Shown here piece by piece: positions 40,705 to 51,718 of a stretch of DNA of 64,000 nt. A program made the position numbers and the translations under genes. Each line of letters opens with the position of its first letter. The first letter of the stretch is position 1. The notes below the pieces were generated by a model. The model worked only from the letters and a program-made list of their open reading frames with translations, did not search any database and was not told the origin of the DNA. Origin of the DNA: Pseudomonadota bacterium. Its GTDB lineage: Bacteria; Pseudomonadota; Gammaproteobacteria; Steroidobacterales; Steroidobacteraceae. The DNA lies in contig JADJOO010000018.1 in NCBI GenBank assembly GCA_016713725.1, forward strand, positions 1 to 64,000. The letters are read 5' to 3'.

Positions 40705-42486
40705 CCGGCCAGGGCCTGCTGCAACTGGCTTTGTATGTGGTGGTGCTGTTGGCTCTGGTAAAGCCGCTCGGCGCCTACATGGCTGCCGTCTTCCGGGGCG
40801 AGCGCACGTTCATGTCGCCGCTGCTCGGGCCTGTCGAGCGACTGATCTACCGCGTGTCCGGCGTGGATCCGGCGCACGAGTCGGACTGGAAGCGCTACGC
40901 GCTCAGCGCGCTGCTCGTGAACCTGCTGGGAATCATCGCCGTGTATGCGCTGCAGCGCATGCAGGGCGTGCTGCCCCTCAATCCGCGAGGGCTGGGCGCA
41001 ATATCGCCCGACTCGTCGTTCAACACGGCCGTCAGCTTTGCGACCAACACCAACTGGCAGGGCTACGGCGGCGAAGCGACCATGAGCTACCTGACGCAGA
41101 TGCTCGGTCTGGCGGTGCAGAATTTCCTGTCGGCGGCATCGGGCATCGCGGTGCTGATCGCGTTGATCCGCGGCTTCGTTCGCCGCGAGGCCGGCCAGAT
41201 CGGCAACTTCTGGGTCGATTTCACGCGCAGCACGCTGTACGTGTTGTTGCCCCTGTCATTCATCCTGGCGGTGGCGCTCGCGGCGCAGGGCGTCGTGCAG
41301 ACATTCGCGCCGTACCAGCAGGCGACCCTGGTCGATCCGGTGGTGATCCAGGTGCCGGCGACCAACGCGCCCGGACCGGGCGGTGATGAAGGACCAGGCC
41401 GTCACCGAGCAGACCCTGCCGCTCGGCCCGGCCGCGAGCCAGGTGGCGATCAAGCAGCTCGGCACGAACGGCGGCGGGTTCTTCAACGTCAACTCTTCGC
41501 ACCCCTTCGAGAACCCGACGCCGTTGTCGAATTTCCTCGAGGTGCTGGCCATCCTGCTGATCCCGGCCGCTCTTTGCTACACCTTCGGCAGCATGGTCGA
41601 CGACAAGCGGCAGGGCTGGGCCTTGCTGGCAGCCATGCTGGTGATCTTCGTGCCCTTGCTGGTCGGCGCGTTCGCGGCCGAGCAGGCGGGAAATCCTCGC
41701 TTCGATGCACTCGGCGTCGACCAGGCCACCTCTGCCATCCAGCCCGGCGGCAACATGGAGGGCAAGGAGGCGCGCTTCGGTATCGCGCAGTCGGCCCTCT
41801 GGGCGACGGCCACGACTGCCGCATCGAACGGGTCCGTCAACTCCATGCACGATTCATACACGCCGCTTGGCGGGTTGGTGCCGATGGGGCTCATGCAGCT
41901 CGGTGAAGTGGTCTTCGGCGGCGTCGGCAGCGGGCTCTACGGCATGTTGATGTTCGCCGTCATCGCGGTGTTCATCGCCGGACTGATGGTCGGGCGCACG
42001 CCCGAATACCTCGGCAAGAAGATCGAGGCCTACGAAGTGAAGATGGCCGCGATCGTGCTGCTCGTGCCGTGCCTCGCCGTCCTGCTGGGCACCGCCGTGG
42101 CAGTCACCGTGCCGGCGGCCACCGCGAGTGTTGCCAATCCCGGCGTGCACGGGTTCTCGGAGATCCTGTACGCCTTCTCCTCCGCGGGCAACAACAACGG
42201 CAGCGCCTTCGCCAGCCTCGCCGCGAACACGCCCTTCTACAATTTCGCACTCGGCATCGCGATGTGGGTTTCGCGCTACTGGCTGATGATGCCGGTGCTG
42301 GCCATCGCCGGCAGCCTGGCGGCCAAGCGTGCGACCGCAACCACGGCGGGTACGTTGCCCACGCACACTCCACTTTTCGTCACTTTGCTGGTGACCACTG
42401 TGCTGCTGGTCGGCGCACTCACGTTCCTGCCGGCGCTCGCGCTCGGGCCGATCGTGGAACACCTCCAGCTTCATGGGAGCCATTGA
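40701..42486 (+). CDS. kdpA: Potassium-transporting ATPase subunit KdpA, with a 1-base insertion
   Basis: About 594 residues when the frame is restored, normal for KdpA. It is the channel-like, potassium-binding subunit, with selectivity-filter regions such as NTNWQGYGGEATMSY, GTNGGGFFNVNS and SSAGNNNGSAF. The frame breaks near 41380: the first part reads PGPGGDEGP, and a frame one base over continues VMKDQAVTEQTLPLGP, the expected sequence. One surplus base in the G/C run accounts for it. Both halves are well conserved. Confidence 0.95.
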
Positions 42487-42487
42487 G

Positions 42488-44567
42488 ATGACTGCGACAC
42501 ATGCAGGCACCACCGCCCTGGGTCGACCCATCGTTCTGCAGGGGATCCGCGACTCCTTCGCCAAGCTCGACCCGCGTGTGCAGGTCCGCAACCCGGTGAT
42601 GTTCGTGGTCTTCGTGGGCAGCCTGTTCACGACCGCGCTGGGCGTGGCCGCCGCGCTCGGGATGGCGCCGAACGCCGGGCACCCCGCGTTCGTGCTGACG
42701 ATCGCCGCGTGGTTGTGGCTGACGGTGCTGTTCGCGAACTTCGCCGAGGCAGTGGCAGAAGGCCGCGGCAAGGCGCAGGCCGCGGCCCTGCGCTCCACGC
42801 GCAAGGAAGTGCAGGCGAAGAAGCTCAAGGGCCGGCGCGTGGAAGACGGCCACACCCTGGTCCAGGCTTCATCGCTGCGGCGTGACGATGTCGTGCTGGT
42901 CGCGGCCCTGGACATCATTCCCGCGGACGGTGAAGTCATCGACGGCGTCGCCTCGGTGGACGAAAGCGCCATCACCGGCGAATCGGCGCCCGTGCTGCGC
43001 GAATCGGGCGGGGACTTCTGCTCCGTGACCGGCGGCACGCGCGTGCTGTCCGACTGGCTGGTGGTGCGCGTCACCAGCAACCCGGGCGAGGCGTTCCTCG
43101 ATCGCATGATCGCGATGGTGGAAGGCGCCAAGCGCGGCAAGACGCCGAATGAGATCGCGCTGTCGATCCTGCTCTCGCTGCTGACGCTGGTGTTCCTGTT
43201 CGCCACCGTCACCCTGGCGCCATTTTCCAGGTTTGCGGTCGCGAGCTCGGGCGCCGGCACCGCCGTCACCGCGGTGGTGCTGGTGGCCCTGCTGGTGTGC
43301 CTGATTCCGACCACCATCGGCGGCCTGCTGCCGGCGATCGGCATCGCGGGCATGGACCGCATGGTGCGCTCCAACGTGATCGCGACTTCCGGTCGCGCGG
43401 TCGAGTCGGCGGGCGACGTCGACGTGCTGCTGCTCGACAAGACCGGCACGATCACGCTCGGCGACCGGCAGGCATCGGCCTTCCATGCCGCGCCGGGCGT
43501 GAAGGAACAGGACCTGGCTGACGCGGCGCAACTCGCCTCGCTCGCGGACGAGACGCCGGAGGGCCGATCCATCGTCGTGCTGGCCAAGCAACGGTTCCAG
43601 CTCCGCGGGCGCGACCTGGCCGGCTCGACGCATGAGTTCCACAAGTTCTCGGCCCAGACCCGCATGAGCGGCGTGGACCTGGAAGGACGCAGGCTGCGCA
43701 AGGGGGCGGCCGATGCCATCCGCAAGTTCGTCGAGGCGGAAGGCGGTGCGTGGCCGGTCGCAGTGACGCAACAGGTCGAGACGGTGGCGCGCGGCGGTGC
43801 GACGCCGCTCGTGGTGGCCGACGGCAGGCGCGTGCTCGGCGTCATCGAACTGCGCGACATCGTCAAGGGCGGCATTCGCGAGCGCTTCGCCGAGTTGCGG
43901 CAGATGGGCATCAAGACCGTCATGATCACGGGCGACAACGCCCTGACCGCCGGCGCCATCGCGGCCGAGGCCGGCGTCGACGACTTCCTCGCGGAGGCGA
44001 CCCCCGAGGCGAAGCTCGCGCTGATCAGGCGTTACCAGGGCGAAGGTCACCTGGTCGCCATGTGCGGCGACGGCACCAACGACGCGCCGGCGCTGGCGCA
44101 GGCGGACGTCGCGGTGGCCATGAACACGGGCACGCAGGCGGCGAAGGAAGCCGGCAACATGGTGGACCTCGACTCGAATCCCACCAAGCTGATCGAGGTG
44201 GTGGACGTCGGCAAGCAGTTGCTGGTGACGCGCGGCGCGCTCACGACGTTCTCGATCGCCAACGACGTGGCCAAGTACTTCGCGATCATCCCGGCGGCGT
44301 TCGCCACCACGTATCCGCAGCTCGACGCGCTCAACCTGATGCGCCTGGCGAGCCCCGGAGAGCGCGATCCTCTCGGCCGTGATCTTCAATGCGCTGATCA
44401 TCGTGGTGCTGGTCCCGCTCGCGCTGCGCGGCGTCAAGACACGCGCGGCCTCGGCGGCGCACTTGTTGCGCCGTAACCTGCTGGTCTTCGGACTCGGCGG
44501 GCTCGTGGTGCCGTTCATCGGCATCAAGCTGATCGACGTGCTGCTGGCGGCCACCGGCTGGGTATGA
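42488..44567 (+). CDS. kdpB: Potassium-transporting ATPase ATP-binding subunit KdpB, with a 1-base insertion
   Basis: About 692 residues when repaired. P-type ATPase motifs: TGES in the actuator domain, DKTGT with phosphorylated Asp317, the nucleotide-binding domain, and GDGTNDAPAL. The frame is lost near 44355, where RLASP is followed by GERDPLG; removing one G gives ESAILSAVIFNALIIVVLVP, the last membrane part, which is open to the stop at 44567. Hydrolyses ATP to drive potassium through KdpA. ATG 42488 follows the kdpA stop by one base. Confidence 0.95.
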
Positions 44568-45151
44568 GGACAACGTCAATGATCCGTGAACTGCGTCGCG
44601 TGCTGGTCGTGTTCCTGCTCCTGACGGTCGTGACGGGCGTCGTCTATCCAGGGCTCGTGACGCTGGTCGCCGCCGTGGCATTTCCCAGGCAGTCCAGCGG
44701 CAGTCTCATCAGGTTGGATGGCGAACTCGTCGGCTCGCGACTGATCGGGCAGTCATTCTCGTCACCGCGGTATTTCTGGGGCCGGCCGTCGGCCACGGGC
44801 CCGGCGCCGAACAACGGCGCCGTGTCTTCCGGCTCCAACCAGGGACCCCTGAACCCGGCGTTGGTGACTGCCGTCGAGAGCCGCGTCGCCGCACTGCGCG
44901 CGGCCGATCCGGGCAACACGAGGCCCGTGCCTGTGGATCTCGTGACCGCCTCAGCCAGCGGCCTTGACCCGCAGATCTCCGTCGCCGCGGCCGAATTCCA
45001 GGTGCCGCGCGTGGCTCGCGAGCGGGGCCTGCCGGAAGCCCAGGTACTCGAGCGGGTCCGGGCCGCAACCGAAGGACGAACGCTGGGCGTCCTGGGTGAA
45101 CCGCGCGTGAACGTGCTCGAATTGAATCTCGCGCTCGACGCAGGACGATAA
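44564..45151 (+). CDS. kdpC: Potassium-transporting ATPase subunit KdpC
   Basis: 195 residues: one N-terminal membrane helix (about 10-30) and a periplasmic domain with SRLIGQSF, YFWGRPSATG, GSNQGPLNP, and DLVTASASGLDPQIS, all family blocks. KdpC stabilises the complex and increases ATP affinity. ATG 44564 overlaps the kdpB stop (ATGA); ATG 44579 is a second possible start giving MIRELRR, closer to the family. Confidence 0.95.
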   Translation: MRTTSMIRELRRVLVVFLLLTVVTGVVYPGLVTLVAAVAFPRQSSGSLIRLDGELVGSRLIGQSFSSPRYFWGRPSATGPAPNNGAVSSGSNQGPLNPALVTAVESRVAALRAADPGNTRPVPVDLVTASASGLDPQISVAAAEFQVPRVARERGLPEAQVLERVRAATEGRTLGVLGEPRVNVLELNLALDAGR

Positions 45152-45158
45152 TCGACGG

Positions 45159-47846
45159 ATGGCCGACCACCGCCCGGACCCGGACCAGCTGCTCGCACAG
45201 GTGCAGGCGGAGGAGGCGCGGGCGCACCGCGGGACGCTGCGAGTCTTCTTCGGGGCTGCGGCGGGGGTCGGCAAGACCTACGCGATGCTCGAGGCGGCGC
45301 TCGCGGCCAGGGCGGCGGGCACCGACGTCGTGGTCGGCTACGTCGAGCCGCACGGCCGTCGCGAGACCGAGCGCATGCTCGAGACCCTGGCAAGCCTGCC
45401 GCTGCAGGCGGTCCGCTATCGCGGCATGGTGCGCCAGGAGTTCAATCTCGACGCCGCGCTGCAGCGTCACCCCGAGATACTGCTGGTCGATGAACTGGCG
45501 CACTCGAACGTGGTCGACGGGGAGCCGCCGCCGCGGCACGCCAAGCGCTGGCAGGACATCGCAGAACTCTGCGACGCAGGCATCAACGTCTGGACGACGC
45601 TCAACGTCCAGCACCTCGAGAGCCTCAACGACCTCATTGCGCAGATAACGGGTGTCCGCCAGCGCGAGACGATCCCGGACCACGTGCTCGACGATGCCGA
45701 CGAGATCGAGCTGATCGACCTGACCCCGGACGACCTGCTGCAACGCCTGCAGCAGGGCAAGGTCTACGTGTCCGACCAGGTCGGCACGGCGGTGGAACGC
45801 TTCTTCCGCAAGCCGAACCTGATGGCGCTGCGCGAACTCGCGCTGCGCCGCACGGCCGATCGTGTCGATGCGGAGGCACGCGCGCAGGGCCTCGCGGGAT
45901 CGCCGTCGCGCGCCTACCTGGCCCGCGACCGGCTGCTGGTCGCCATCGGTCCCGATGCGCAGGCGGAGCAGCTCGTGCGCACCGGCAAGCGAGTCGCCGA
46001 CGCGCTCGACGCGGAGTGGACGGTCGTCTACGTCGAAACGCCCGCACTGCTGCGCCTCTCCGATGCGGAGCGCGACCGGCGCGTCGACATCCTGCGCCTG
46101 GCGGAATCGCTCGGCGCTGGCACCGTGACGCTGGACGGCACGACGGCCGCCACGGCGCTGACGGAATACGCACGCACGCGCGGTGCAACACGAGTGCTGG
46201 TCGGTGAGCCGAAGCGGCGCGGCTGGCAAACGCTGTGGCGGCCATCGACAGCGACGGAACTCGTGAAGCGCGCACAAGGCTTCGACGTGCTGGTGGTCGC
46301 ACGACAGGGCGAGGAGGCGACGGGGCGTGCCAGGCCGCACCTGGACCTTTCGCGCGAAGTGCCCTGGTCGCGCTACGGCTGGGCGGCGGCAATCACCGCG
46401 GTCTGCACCGGCATTGCCTACCTGATGGACCCGACGTTTTCCGAGACCAACGTCGCCATGATCTACGTGCTGGGCGCGACGATCGCGGGGCTCCGGCTCG
46501 GCCGTGGGCCCGGGACCCTGACCGCCATCGCCAGCGTTGCGGCTTTCGATTTCTTCTTCGTGCCGCCCCGGCTGACGTTCCAGGTGAGCGATGCAGAGTA
46601 CCTGATCACGTTCCTGGTCATGCTCGCCGTCACGCTCACCATCGGCAACCTGATGGCCAACGTGCGGCAGCAGAACCGCGTCGCCGGCGCTCGCGAGCGA
46701 CGCACGGCGCTGCTGTATGCGATGAGCCGCGAACTGGCCGGAACGCGCGGCAGCGACAACATGGCGCGCGTGGCGGTCCGTCACATCGCCGAAGTCTTCG
46801 ATGCGAGCGCCGTCGTGCTCACACCCGACTCGTCCGGGCGCTTGCAGTATCCGGCCGGCAGTTCCGACGAAGGCTCGTTCCGTGGCGCGGACCTCTCGGT
46901 CGCGCAGTGGGTCCTTGATCATGGCCAGCGCGCCGGCCTCGGCACCGACACGCTGCCCGCCGCGCCCGCCGTTTACCTGCCCTTGCGCGGCGCGCGTGGC
47001 GCACTCGGCGTGCTTGGAGTGCGGCCAACCAACCGGCGGCGCGTCCTGTTGCCCGAGCAGCGGCACCTGCTCGAGACGTTCGCCGGACAGATCGCGCTCG
47101 CCTGGGAACGAGTCGCGCTGGGTGAAGAGGCAGCGCGGTCGCGCATCGCCGCAGAGAGCCAGAGCCTGCGTAACACGCTGCTCGCGTCGATCTCGCACGA
47201 CCTGCGCACGCCGTTGTCGGTGATTGCCGGCGCGGCCAGCACGCTGGCCCGCCACGGCGCGACATTGGAGCCGGCGGCCCGGAAGTCCCTCGCGCTGTCG
47301 ATCGAGGACCAGGCGCAGGAGATGTCCAATCTCATCTCGAACGTGCTGGACCTGATGCGCCTCGAATCGGGTCGTGTCGAGTTGCGGCGCGACACGCATT
47401 CCGTCGAGGACCTCGTCGGAACCGCCCTCCATCGCCTGGAGCCGCGGCTGCAGCATCATCCTGTCGTGATCGACTTGCCCGACGACCTGCCTGCCGTGAG
47501 CGTCGACCCGGTGCTCGTGTCGCAGGTGCTGGCCAACCTGCTCGACAATGCGGCGAAGTACACGCCAGCGGGCACGCGCATCCGCATCGCCGCCGTGGCG
47601 GACGCCCCGATGGTGCGCGTCGTGGTCGAGGACGAAGGTCCAGGACTGCCGCCGGGCGATCCGCGGTTGTTGTTCGAGAAGTTCCAGCGCGGACACGAGG
47701 AAAGCCCTGTCGTCGGCGCCGGTCTCGGCCTCGCCATCTGCAGTGCCATCGTGAGCGCCCATGGCGGTGAGATCACGGCAGGACACGGCACGCACGGGGG
47801 CGCCCGGTTCGAGTTCACGCTGCCTGTCGCGGTGGCGACGCCATGA
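45159..47846 (+). CDS. kdpD: Sensor histidine kinase KdpD
   Basis: 895 residues. Order: KdpD N-terminal domain with Walker A GAAAGVGKT (32-40) and WTTLNVQHLESLND, a USP-like domain (about 250-370), four short membrane helices (about 405-505), a GAF-like segment, then the kinase core with phosphorylated His680 (SISHDLRTPL), NLLDNAAKYTP (N box) and G boxes DEGPGLP and GAGLGLAI. It senses potassium limitation or ionic stress and phosphorylates KdpE. The gene follows kdpC by 7 bases and overlaps kdpE by 4. Confidence 0.95.
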   Translation: MADHRPDPDQLLAQVQAEEARAHRGTLRVFFGAAAGVGKTYAMLEAALAARAAGTDVVVGYVEPHGRRETERMLETLASLPLQAVRYRGMVRQEFNLDAALQRHPEILLVDELAHSNVVDGEPPPRHAKRWQDIAELCDAGINVWTTLNVQHLESLNDLIAQITGVRQRETIPDHVLDDADEIELIDLTPDDLLQRLQQGKVYVSDQVGTAVERFFRKPNLMALRELALRRTADRVDAEARAQGLAGSPSRAYLARDRLLVAIGPDAQAEQLVRTGKRVADALDAEWTVVYVETPALLRLSDAERDRRVDILRLAESLGAGTVTLDGTTAATALTEYARTRGATRVLVGEPKRRGWQTLWRPSTATELVKRAQGFDVLVVARQGEEATGRARPHLDLSREVPWSRYGWAAAITAVCTGIAYLMDPTFSETNVAMIYVLGATIAGLRLGRGPGTLTAIASVAAFDFFFVPPRLTFQVSDAEYLITFLVMLAVTLTIGNLMANVRQQNRVAGARERRTALLYAMSRELAGTRGSDNMARVAVRHIAEVFDASAVVLTPDSSGRLQYPAGSSDEGSFRGADLSVAQWVLDHGQRAGLGTDTLPAAPAVYLPLRGARGALGVLGVRPTNRRRVLLPEQRHLLETFAGQIALAWERVALGEEAARSRIAAESQSLRNTLLASISHDLRTPLSVIAGAASTLARHGATLEPAARKSLALSIEDQAQEMSNLISNVLDLMRLESGRVELRRDTHSVEDLVGTALHRLEPRLQHHPVVIDLPDDLPAVSVDPVLVSQVLANLLDNAAKYTPAGTRIRIAAVADAPMVRVVVEDEGPGLPPGDPRLLFEKFQRGHEESPVVGAGLGLAICSAIVSAHGGEITAGHGTHGGARFEFTLPVAVATP

Positions 47847-48550
47847 CGCAGGCGATGCACCTGATCCTGGTCATCGAAGACGAGCCCGGCATCCGCGCGG
47901 TCTTGCGCGTCCTGCTCGAGGCGGAGAACTACCGGGTCATCGAGGCAGGCAGCGCGGAACGCGGCGAGATCGAGGCGCGCACGCACAAGCCCGACCTGCT
48001 GCTGGTGGATCTCGGGTTGCCGGACGACGACGGACTGGCGCTGATCCGTCATGTCCGGGCCTGGTCGCCCGTGCCGGTGGTCGTGTTGTCGGCGCGCACG
48101 ATGGAGTCGCAGAAGGTTGCGGCGCTGGACGCAGGCGCCGACGACTACGTGACCAAGCCGTTCAGCGCGGCCGAGTTGCTGGCGCGCGTGCGTGCCGGCC
48201 TGCGCCGGGCATCGCGTGGCGCGGATAGCCTGCCGCTGCTATCGCTCGGCGAGACGCACATCGACCTGACCCGTCGAGTCGCGAGCGGACCGGGCGGCGC
48301 GGTCCACCTGACCCCGCTGGAGTACCGGGTCCTCGACTGTCTCGCGCGCCAGTCCGGGATGATCGTCACTTCGCGACAGTTGCTGCGCGAGGTCTGGGGT
48401 CCGGACCGTGTCGGCGATTCCGGTGCGCTGCGTGTGTGCGTCAAGGGACTGCGCGACAAGCTCGAGCGCGATCCGCGGCGCCCGCAGTTCCTGGTGACCG
48501 AAGCGGGCATCGGCTACCGGTTGCGACCAGGTGACCTGGACGATGAATGA
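47843..48550 (+). CDS. kdpE: Response regulator KdpE
   Basis: 235 residues, OmpR/PhoB class. The receiver domain (1-120) has acidic residues E12 and D13, phosphorylated Asp56 (LLLVDLGLP) and Lys104 (DYVTKPF). The C-terminal winged helix contains LTPLEYRVLDCLAR and ends in GIGYRL. It activates the kdp operon when phosphorylated by KdpD. The stop is followed by a 9-base gap to the convergent yaeQ gene. Confidence 0.95.
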   Translation: MTQAMHLILVIEDEPGIRAVLRVLLEAENYRVIEAGSAERGEIEARTHKPDLLLVDLGLPDDDGLALIRHVRAWSPVPVVVLSARTMESQKVAALDAGADDYVTKPFSAAELLARVRAGLRRASRGADSLPLLSLGETHIDLTRRVASGPGGAVHLTPLEYRVLDCLARQSGMIVTSRQLLREVWGPDRVGDSGALRVCVKGLRDKLERDPRRPQFLVTEAGIGYRLRPGDLDDE

Positions 48551-48559
48551 CGGCAGGGC

Positions 48560-49102
48560 TCAGGCCACGATGCGCCTTTCCTCGACCGCGCCCGTGAGCG
48601 TGTCCTCGCCGAGCGACAGATAGATCGTTCGATCGGAGACCGCCAGGTCGAAGTTCATGCGCCGGTCCAGGCGCTCGACGAATGCCGCGAGCAGCTCTCG
48701 ATCCACCGCGCAAATGCGCAGCGCATCGGCACGGTGGATGCGCTCGCCGGCGAGCTTCGTCAGCAGTTGATCCGGATCCCGGTGCACGTACACGGCCACG
48801 TCCGGTGCCGCCTTCGCGGCCTTGTGCAGCCGGGCCGCATCCGGTGCGCCGATGTCGATCCAGGTCTGCAGCACGCCGGTCAGGTCGCGCACGCTGATCG
48901 CCGGTTCATCCGGATCGGACAAGCCCTTCGAAAACGCGATGCCATAGGCGTACTCGAGGCAGTAAGCGAGCAGGCGCGTTACCAGGTATTCGGCGGTCTC
49001 CGACGGATGACGCGCCACCCGGAGCGTCAGCGTTTCGTAGACGCCCCGATCGGCATCGGCCAGGCGCACTTCGAACACGTACATCGTTGCGCCCAGCGCC
49101 AC
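48560..49102 (-). CDS. yaeQ: YaeQ-family protein
   Basis: 180 residues, the family's length, starting MALGATMYVFEVRLADADRGVYE and including RHPSETAEYLVTRLLAYCLEY and the GAPDAARLHKAAK block. YaeQ has a restriction-endonuclease-like (PD-(D/E)xK) fold; a suggested role in suppressing an rfaH defect in E. coli has not been explained. It stands alone between kdpE and the toxin-antitoxin pair. Confidence 0.93.
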   Translation of the reverse strand: MALGATMYVFEVRLADADRGVYETLTLRVARHPSETAEYLVTRLLAYCLEYAYGIAFSKGLSDPDEPAISVRDLTGVLQTWIDIGAPDAARLHKAAKAAPDVAVYVHRDPDQLLTKLAGERIHRADALRICAVDRELLAAFVERLDRRMNFDLAVSDRTIYLSLGEDTLTGAVEERRIVA

Positions 49103-49176
49103 TTATCACCTCGATGTCGATCATGTTGGAGCGTATACGAGCGCCAGTGATCGAGCGGCACGACCGAATCGCTCGC

Positions 49177-49608
49177 CTAACTGTGAGTGAAGCGCTTCAC
49201 GCCTGCTTTGCGCGCCGCTTTCGCGAGGTCTGCGTCCAGGGTTGCAAGCGGCAGCCCGGCTCGCAGTGCGAGTTCGAGGTAGGACGCATCGTACGATGAC
49301 ATGCGGTAGCGTCGCGCGATGTCCAATATGCTGCCCAGAGCCTGCGTGAACGTTGCCCCGTCGCTACGAATTGGCGCATTCGAAAGCATCTCCAGAAATG
49401 CCTTGCTTTGCGCTTCCGCGAGCAGGCCTTTTGCTTCGGCGCGCGCGATCACGTTTGAGACCTCGAGACCCCACGTCACCGGTACTTCGGCGTGGCGATT
49501 GGCGTGCTTCAACGCCTCCAGCGTGCCTTGTGCATAGGCACGGTCGGCCGGCTTCGAGTCGCCCAGCAGCCAGGCCATGGTGACGGAGGCGTCGAGCACG
49601 AAGTTCAC
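49177..49608 (-). CDS. PIN-domain toxin, VapC type
   Basis: 143 residues. The PIN acidic residues are visible: Asp in NFVLDASVTMAWLL, Glu in GLEVSNVI, and Asp in SSYDASYLELAL and LATLDADLAKAA. Toxins of this type cleave RNA, often initiator tRNA or rRNA. Its ATG overlaps the stop of the antitoxin gene (4 bases), the normal antitoxin-first order. It has the length and end (GVKRFTHS) of chromosomal VapC proteins. Confidence 0.9.
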   Translation of the reverse strand: MNFVLDASVTMAWLLGDSKPADRAYAQGTLEALKHANRHAEVPVTWGLEVSNVIARAEAKGLLAEAQSKAFLEMLSNAPIRSDGATFTQALGSILDIARRYRMSSYDASYLELALRAGLPLATLDADLAKAARKAGVKRFTHS

Positions 49609-49856
49609 TCGCGGCCTTCCTCGATGAGCGACTTGATGCTCGGCTTGCGGCCTGGCTGGACCGGGTTGTCACGCAGGAAGGCCTGGAATTTCTCGATGGC
49701 CGCCCGTGCGTCCGGCGCCCGGGTGGTCTCGCTCGGCACGAGGTCCGCAATCGCTGCGCCACGGTTGGTGATGGTGAAACGCTTGCCGGCCTTTACCTGC
49801 CGCAGCAGCTCGGGGAGCCGCGTCTTGGCGTCGTAGGCGCCGATTTCGGTCTTCAT
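49605..49856 (-). CDS. Phd/YefM-type antitoxin
   Basis: 83 residues. The N-terminal half MKTEIGAYDAKTRLPELLRQ followed by GKRFTITNRGAAIADLVP is the DNA-binding Phd/YefM fold; the C-terminal half (FQAFLRDNPV...SLIEEGRE) is the toxin-binding tail. It neutralises the PIN toxin and probably represses their shared promoter in the short space to fadD. The pair is a typical cargo or chromosomal stabilising module. Confidence 0.9.
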   Translation of the reverse strand: MKTEIGAYDAKTRLPELLRQVKAGKRFTITNRGAAIADLVPSETTRAPDARAAIEKFQAFLRDNPVQPGRKPSIKSLIEEGRE

Positions 49857-49896
49857 GCTGGCGGCTCCTCAGTACGCGACCAGTCTATCAACTGGT

Positions 49897-51653
49897 CTAC
49901 TCCATCGCAACTGCCGCCGGCTTCACCGGCTGCGGCTTCAACGAATCCTTGAGTTCGCGGCGCAGGATCTTGCCGACGTTGGTCTTCGGCAGTTCGTCCA
50001 TGAAGTACACGCGCTTCGGCACCTTGTAGCCGGTCAGCTCCTTGCGGCAGTGCTCGATCAGCGCTTCTTCCGTCAGCGCAGGATCCTTGCGCACCACGAA
50101 CAGCGCGACCACTTCGCCCGCGCGCTCGTCCGGCTGTGCCACCGCAGCCACCTCCAGCACGCCCGGATGCGTCACGGCGACGCCTTCCACTTCGTTCGGG
50201 TACACGTTGAAGCCCGACACCAGGATCATGTCCTTCTTGCGGTCCTCGATGTAGACGAAGCCCTGCGCGTCCATGTAGCCGATGTCACCCGTGCGCAGCA
50301 CGTGGCCCGGCAACATGACTTTCCCGGTTTCGTCAGGACGGTTCCAGTAGCAACGCATCACCTGCGGGCCTTCCACGCAGATCTCGCCGGACTGACCCTG
50401 CGGCAACGCATTGCCGTCGTCGTCGCGGATCGTGATGATCGTCGATGGGATCGGCAGGCCGATCGAGCCGTTGAAGTCGTCGCCCGGCCGATTGATGCAC
50501 GCTGCAGGCGAAGTCTCCGTCAGGCCCCAGGCCTGTGTCAGCACGTTGCCCGTCACTTCCTTCCAGCGCTCGGCCACGGCCTGCTGCACGGCCATGCCGC
50601 CGCCCAGGCTTACGCGCAACCCGCTGAAATCAAGGCTGTCGAAGCCCTTCGTGTGCAGCAATGCATTGAAGAGCGTGTTGACGCCCGCGAAGAACGAGAA
50701 GCGGTGACGCGCCAGCTCCTGCACGAACGCGGCGAAGTCGCGCGGGTTCGGAATGAGGATGTTGTGCGCGCCGAGCTTGATCATCGTCAGGCTGTTCGCC
50801 GTGAGCGCGAAGATGTGATACAGGGGCAACGCCGTGATCGCGATCAGCGGCTGGTCCGGGTCGAGCTGGGGACGGATCCACGCCTCGGACTGCAGGACGT
50901 TGGCAATGAGGTTGCGGTGCGTGAGCACCGCGCACCCTTCGACACGCCCGTCGTGCCGCCGGTGTACTGCAGGAATGCAATGTCCTCGTGTCCGAGTTCG
51001 ACGCGCTCCAGGTTCTCGTAGCGACCCTTGCTCAATGCTTCCGTCAGGCTCACGGCGTCGGGCAAGCTGTACTCCGGCACCTGCTTCTTCACGTGGCGCA
51101 GCGCGAAGTTGACCAGCATCGATTTCGGGAAGCCGAGCAGGTCGCCGACGCCCGTGACGATCACGGTGTCGAGGTGCAGGTCGCCCTTCACCTCGGCCAG
51201 CGTGTGGGCGAAGTTCTCCAGGATCAGGATCGCGCGTGCGCCGGAATCGTGCAGCTGGTGCTGCAGTTCGCGCGGCGTGTACAACGGGTTCGCGTTGACG
51301 ATCGTGAGGCCGGCCCGGAACGCACCCAGGATCGCGACGGGGTACTGCAGCACGTTGGGCAGCATCAGCGCGATGCGGTCACCCTTGCGCAGCCGGGCGA
51401 CTTGTTGCAGATACGCGGCGAAGCGATTCGCGAGCACGTCGATGTCGCCATAGGTCAGCGTGTGGCCCATGCAGGTGAAGCAGGGCCGGTCGCGATGCGC
51501 CGCGATGGCCTGCTCGATCAACTCGCGCAGCGAGCGGTACTCGGATGGATTGATTTCAGCCGGCACGCCGGCCGGGTAATGCTGCAGCCAGATCTTTTCC
51601 AAAACGGGTCCCCTGGTGGTTGCGCCCGCGGTCGTGGCCGCGGTCAGCGTCAT
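49897..51653 (-). CDS. fadD: Long-chain fatty acid-CoA ligase FadD, frame broken inside the P-loop region
   Basis: It matches E. coli FadD over its whole length: IWLQHYPAGVPAEINPSEY, GDRIALMLPNVLQYPVAI, YTGGTTGVSKGA, LTHRNLIANV, LPLYHIFAL, GLTETSP, DRKKDMILVSGFNVYPNE and KTNVGKILRREL. At 50928-50934 the frame shifts: SKGA should run on to VLTHRN, but two extra bases (or one lost) intervene. ATG 51653 is the first start; TTG 51602, directly before EKIWLQHYP, matches the E. coli start better. It activates fatty acids for beta-oxidation at the inner membrane. Confidence 0.94.
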
Positions 51654-51718
51654 CCAGTCTATATAACAGCGCAGCAGCCCAAAAACACCGGCTGGTGATC
51701 CGCAGAAATCGGCAGGTT

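Noticed and set aside
44709..47795. A 1028-codon open frame on the minus strand
   Set aside because: Antisense to kdpC and kdpD, whose protein sequences are clearly conserved; no motif in the antisense product.
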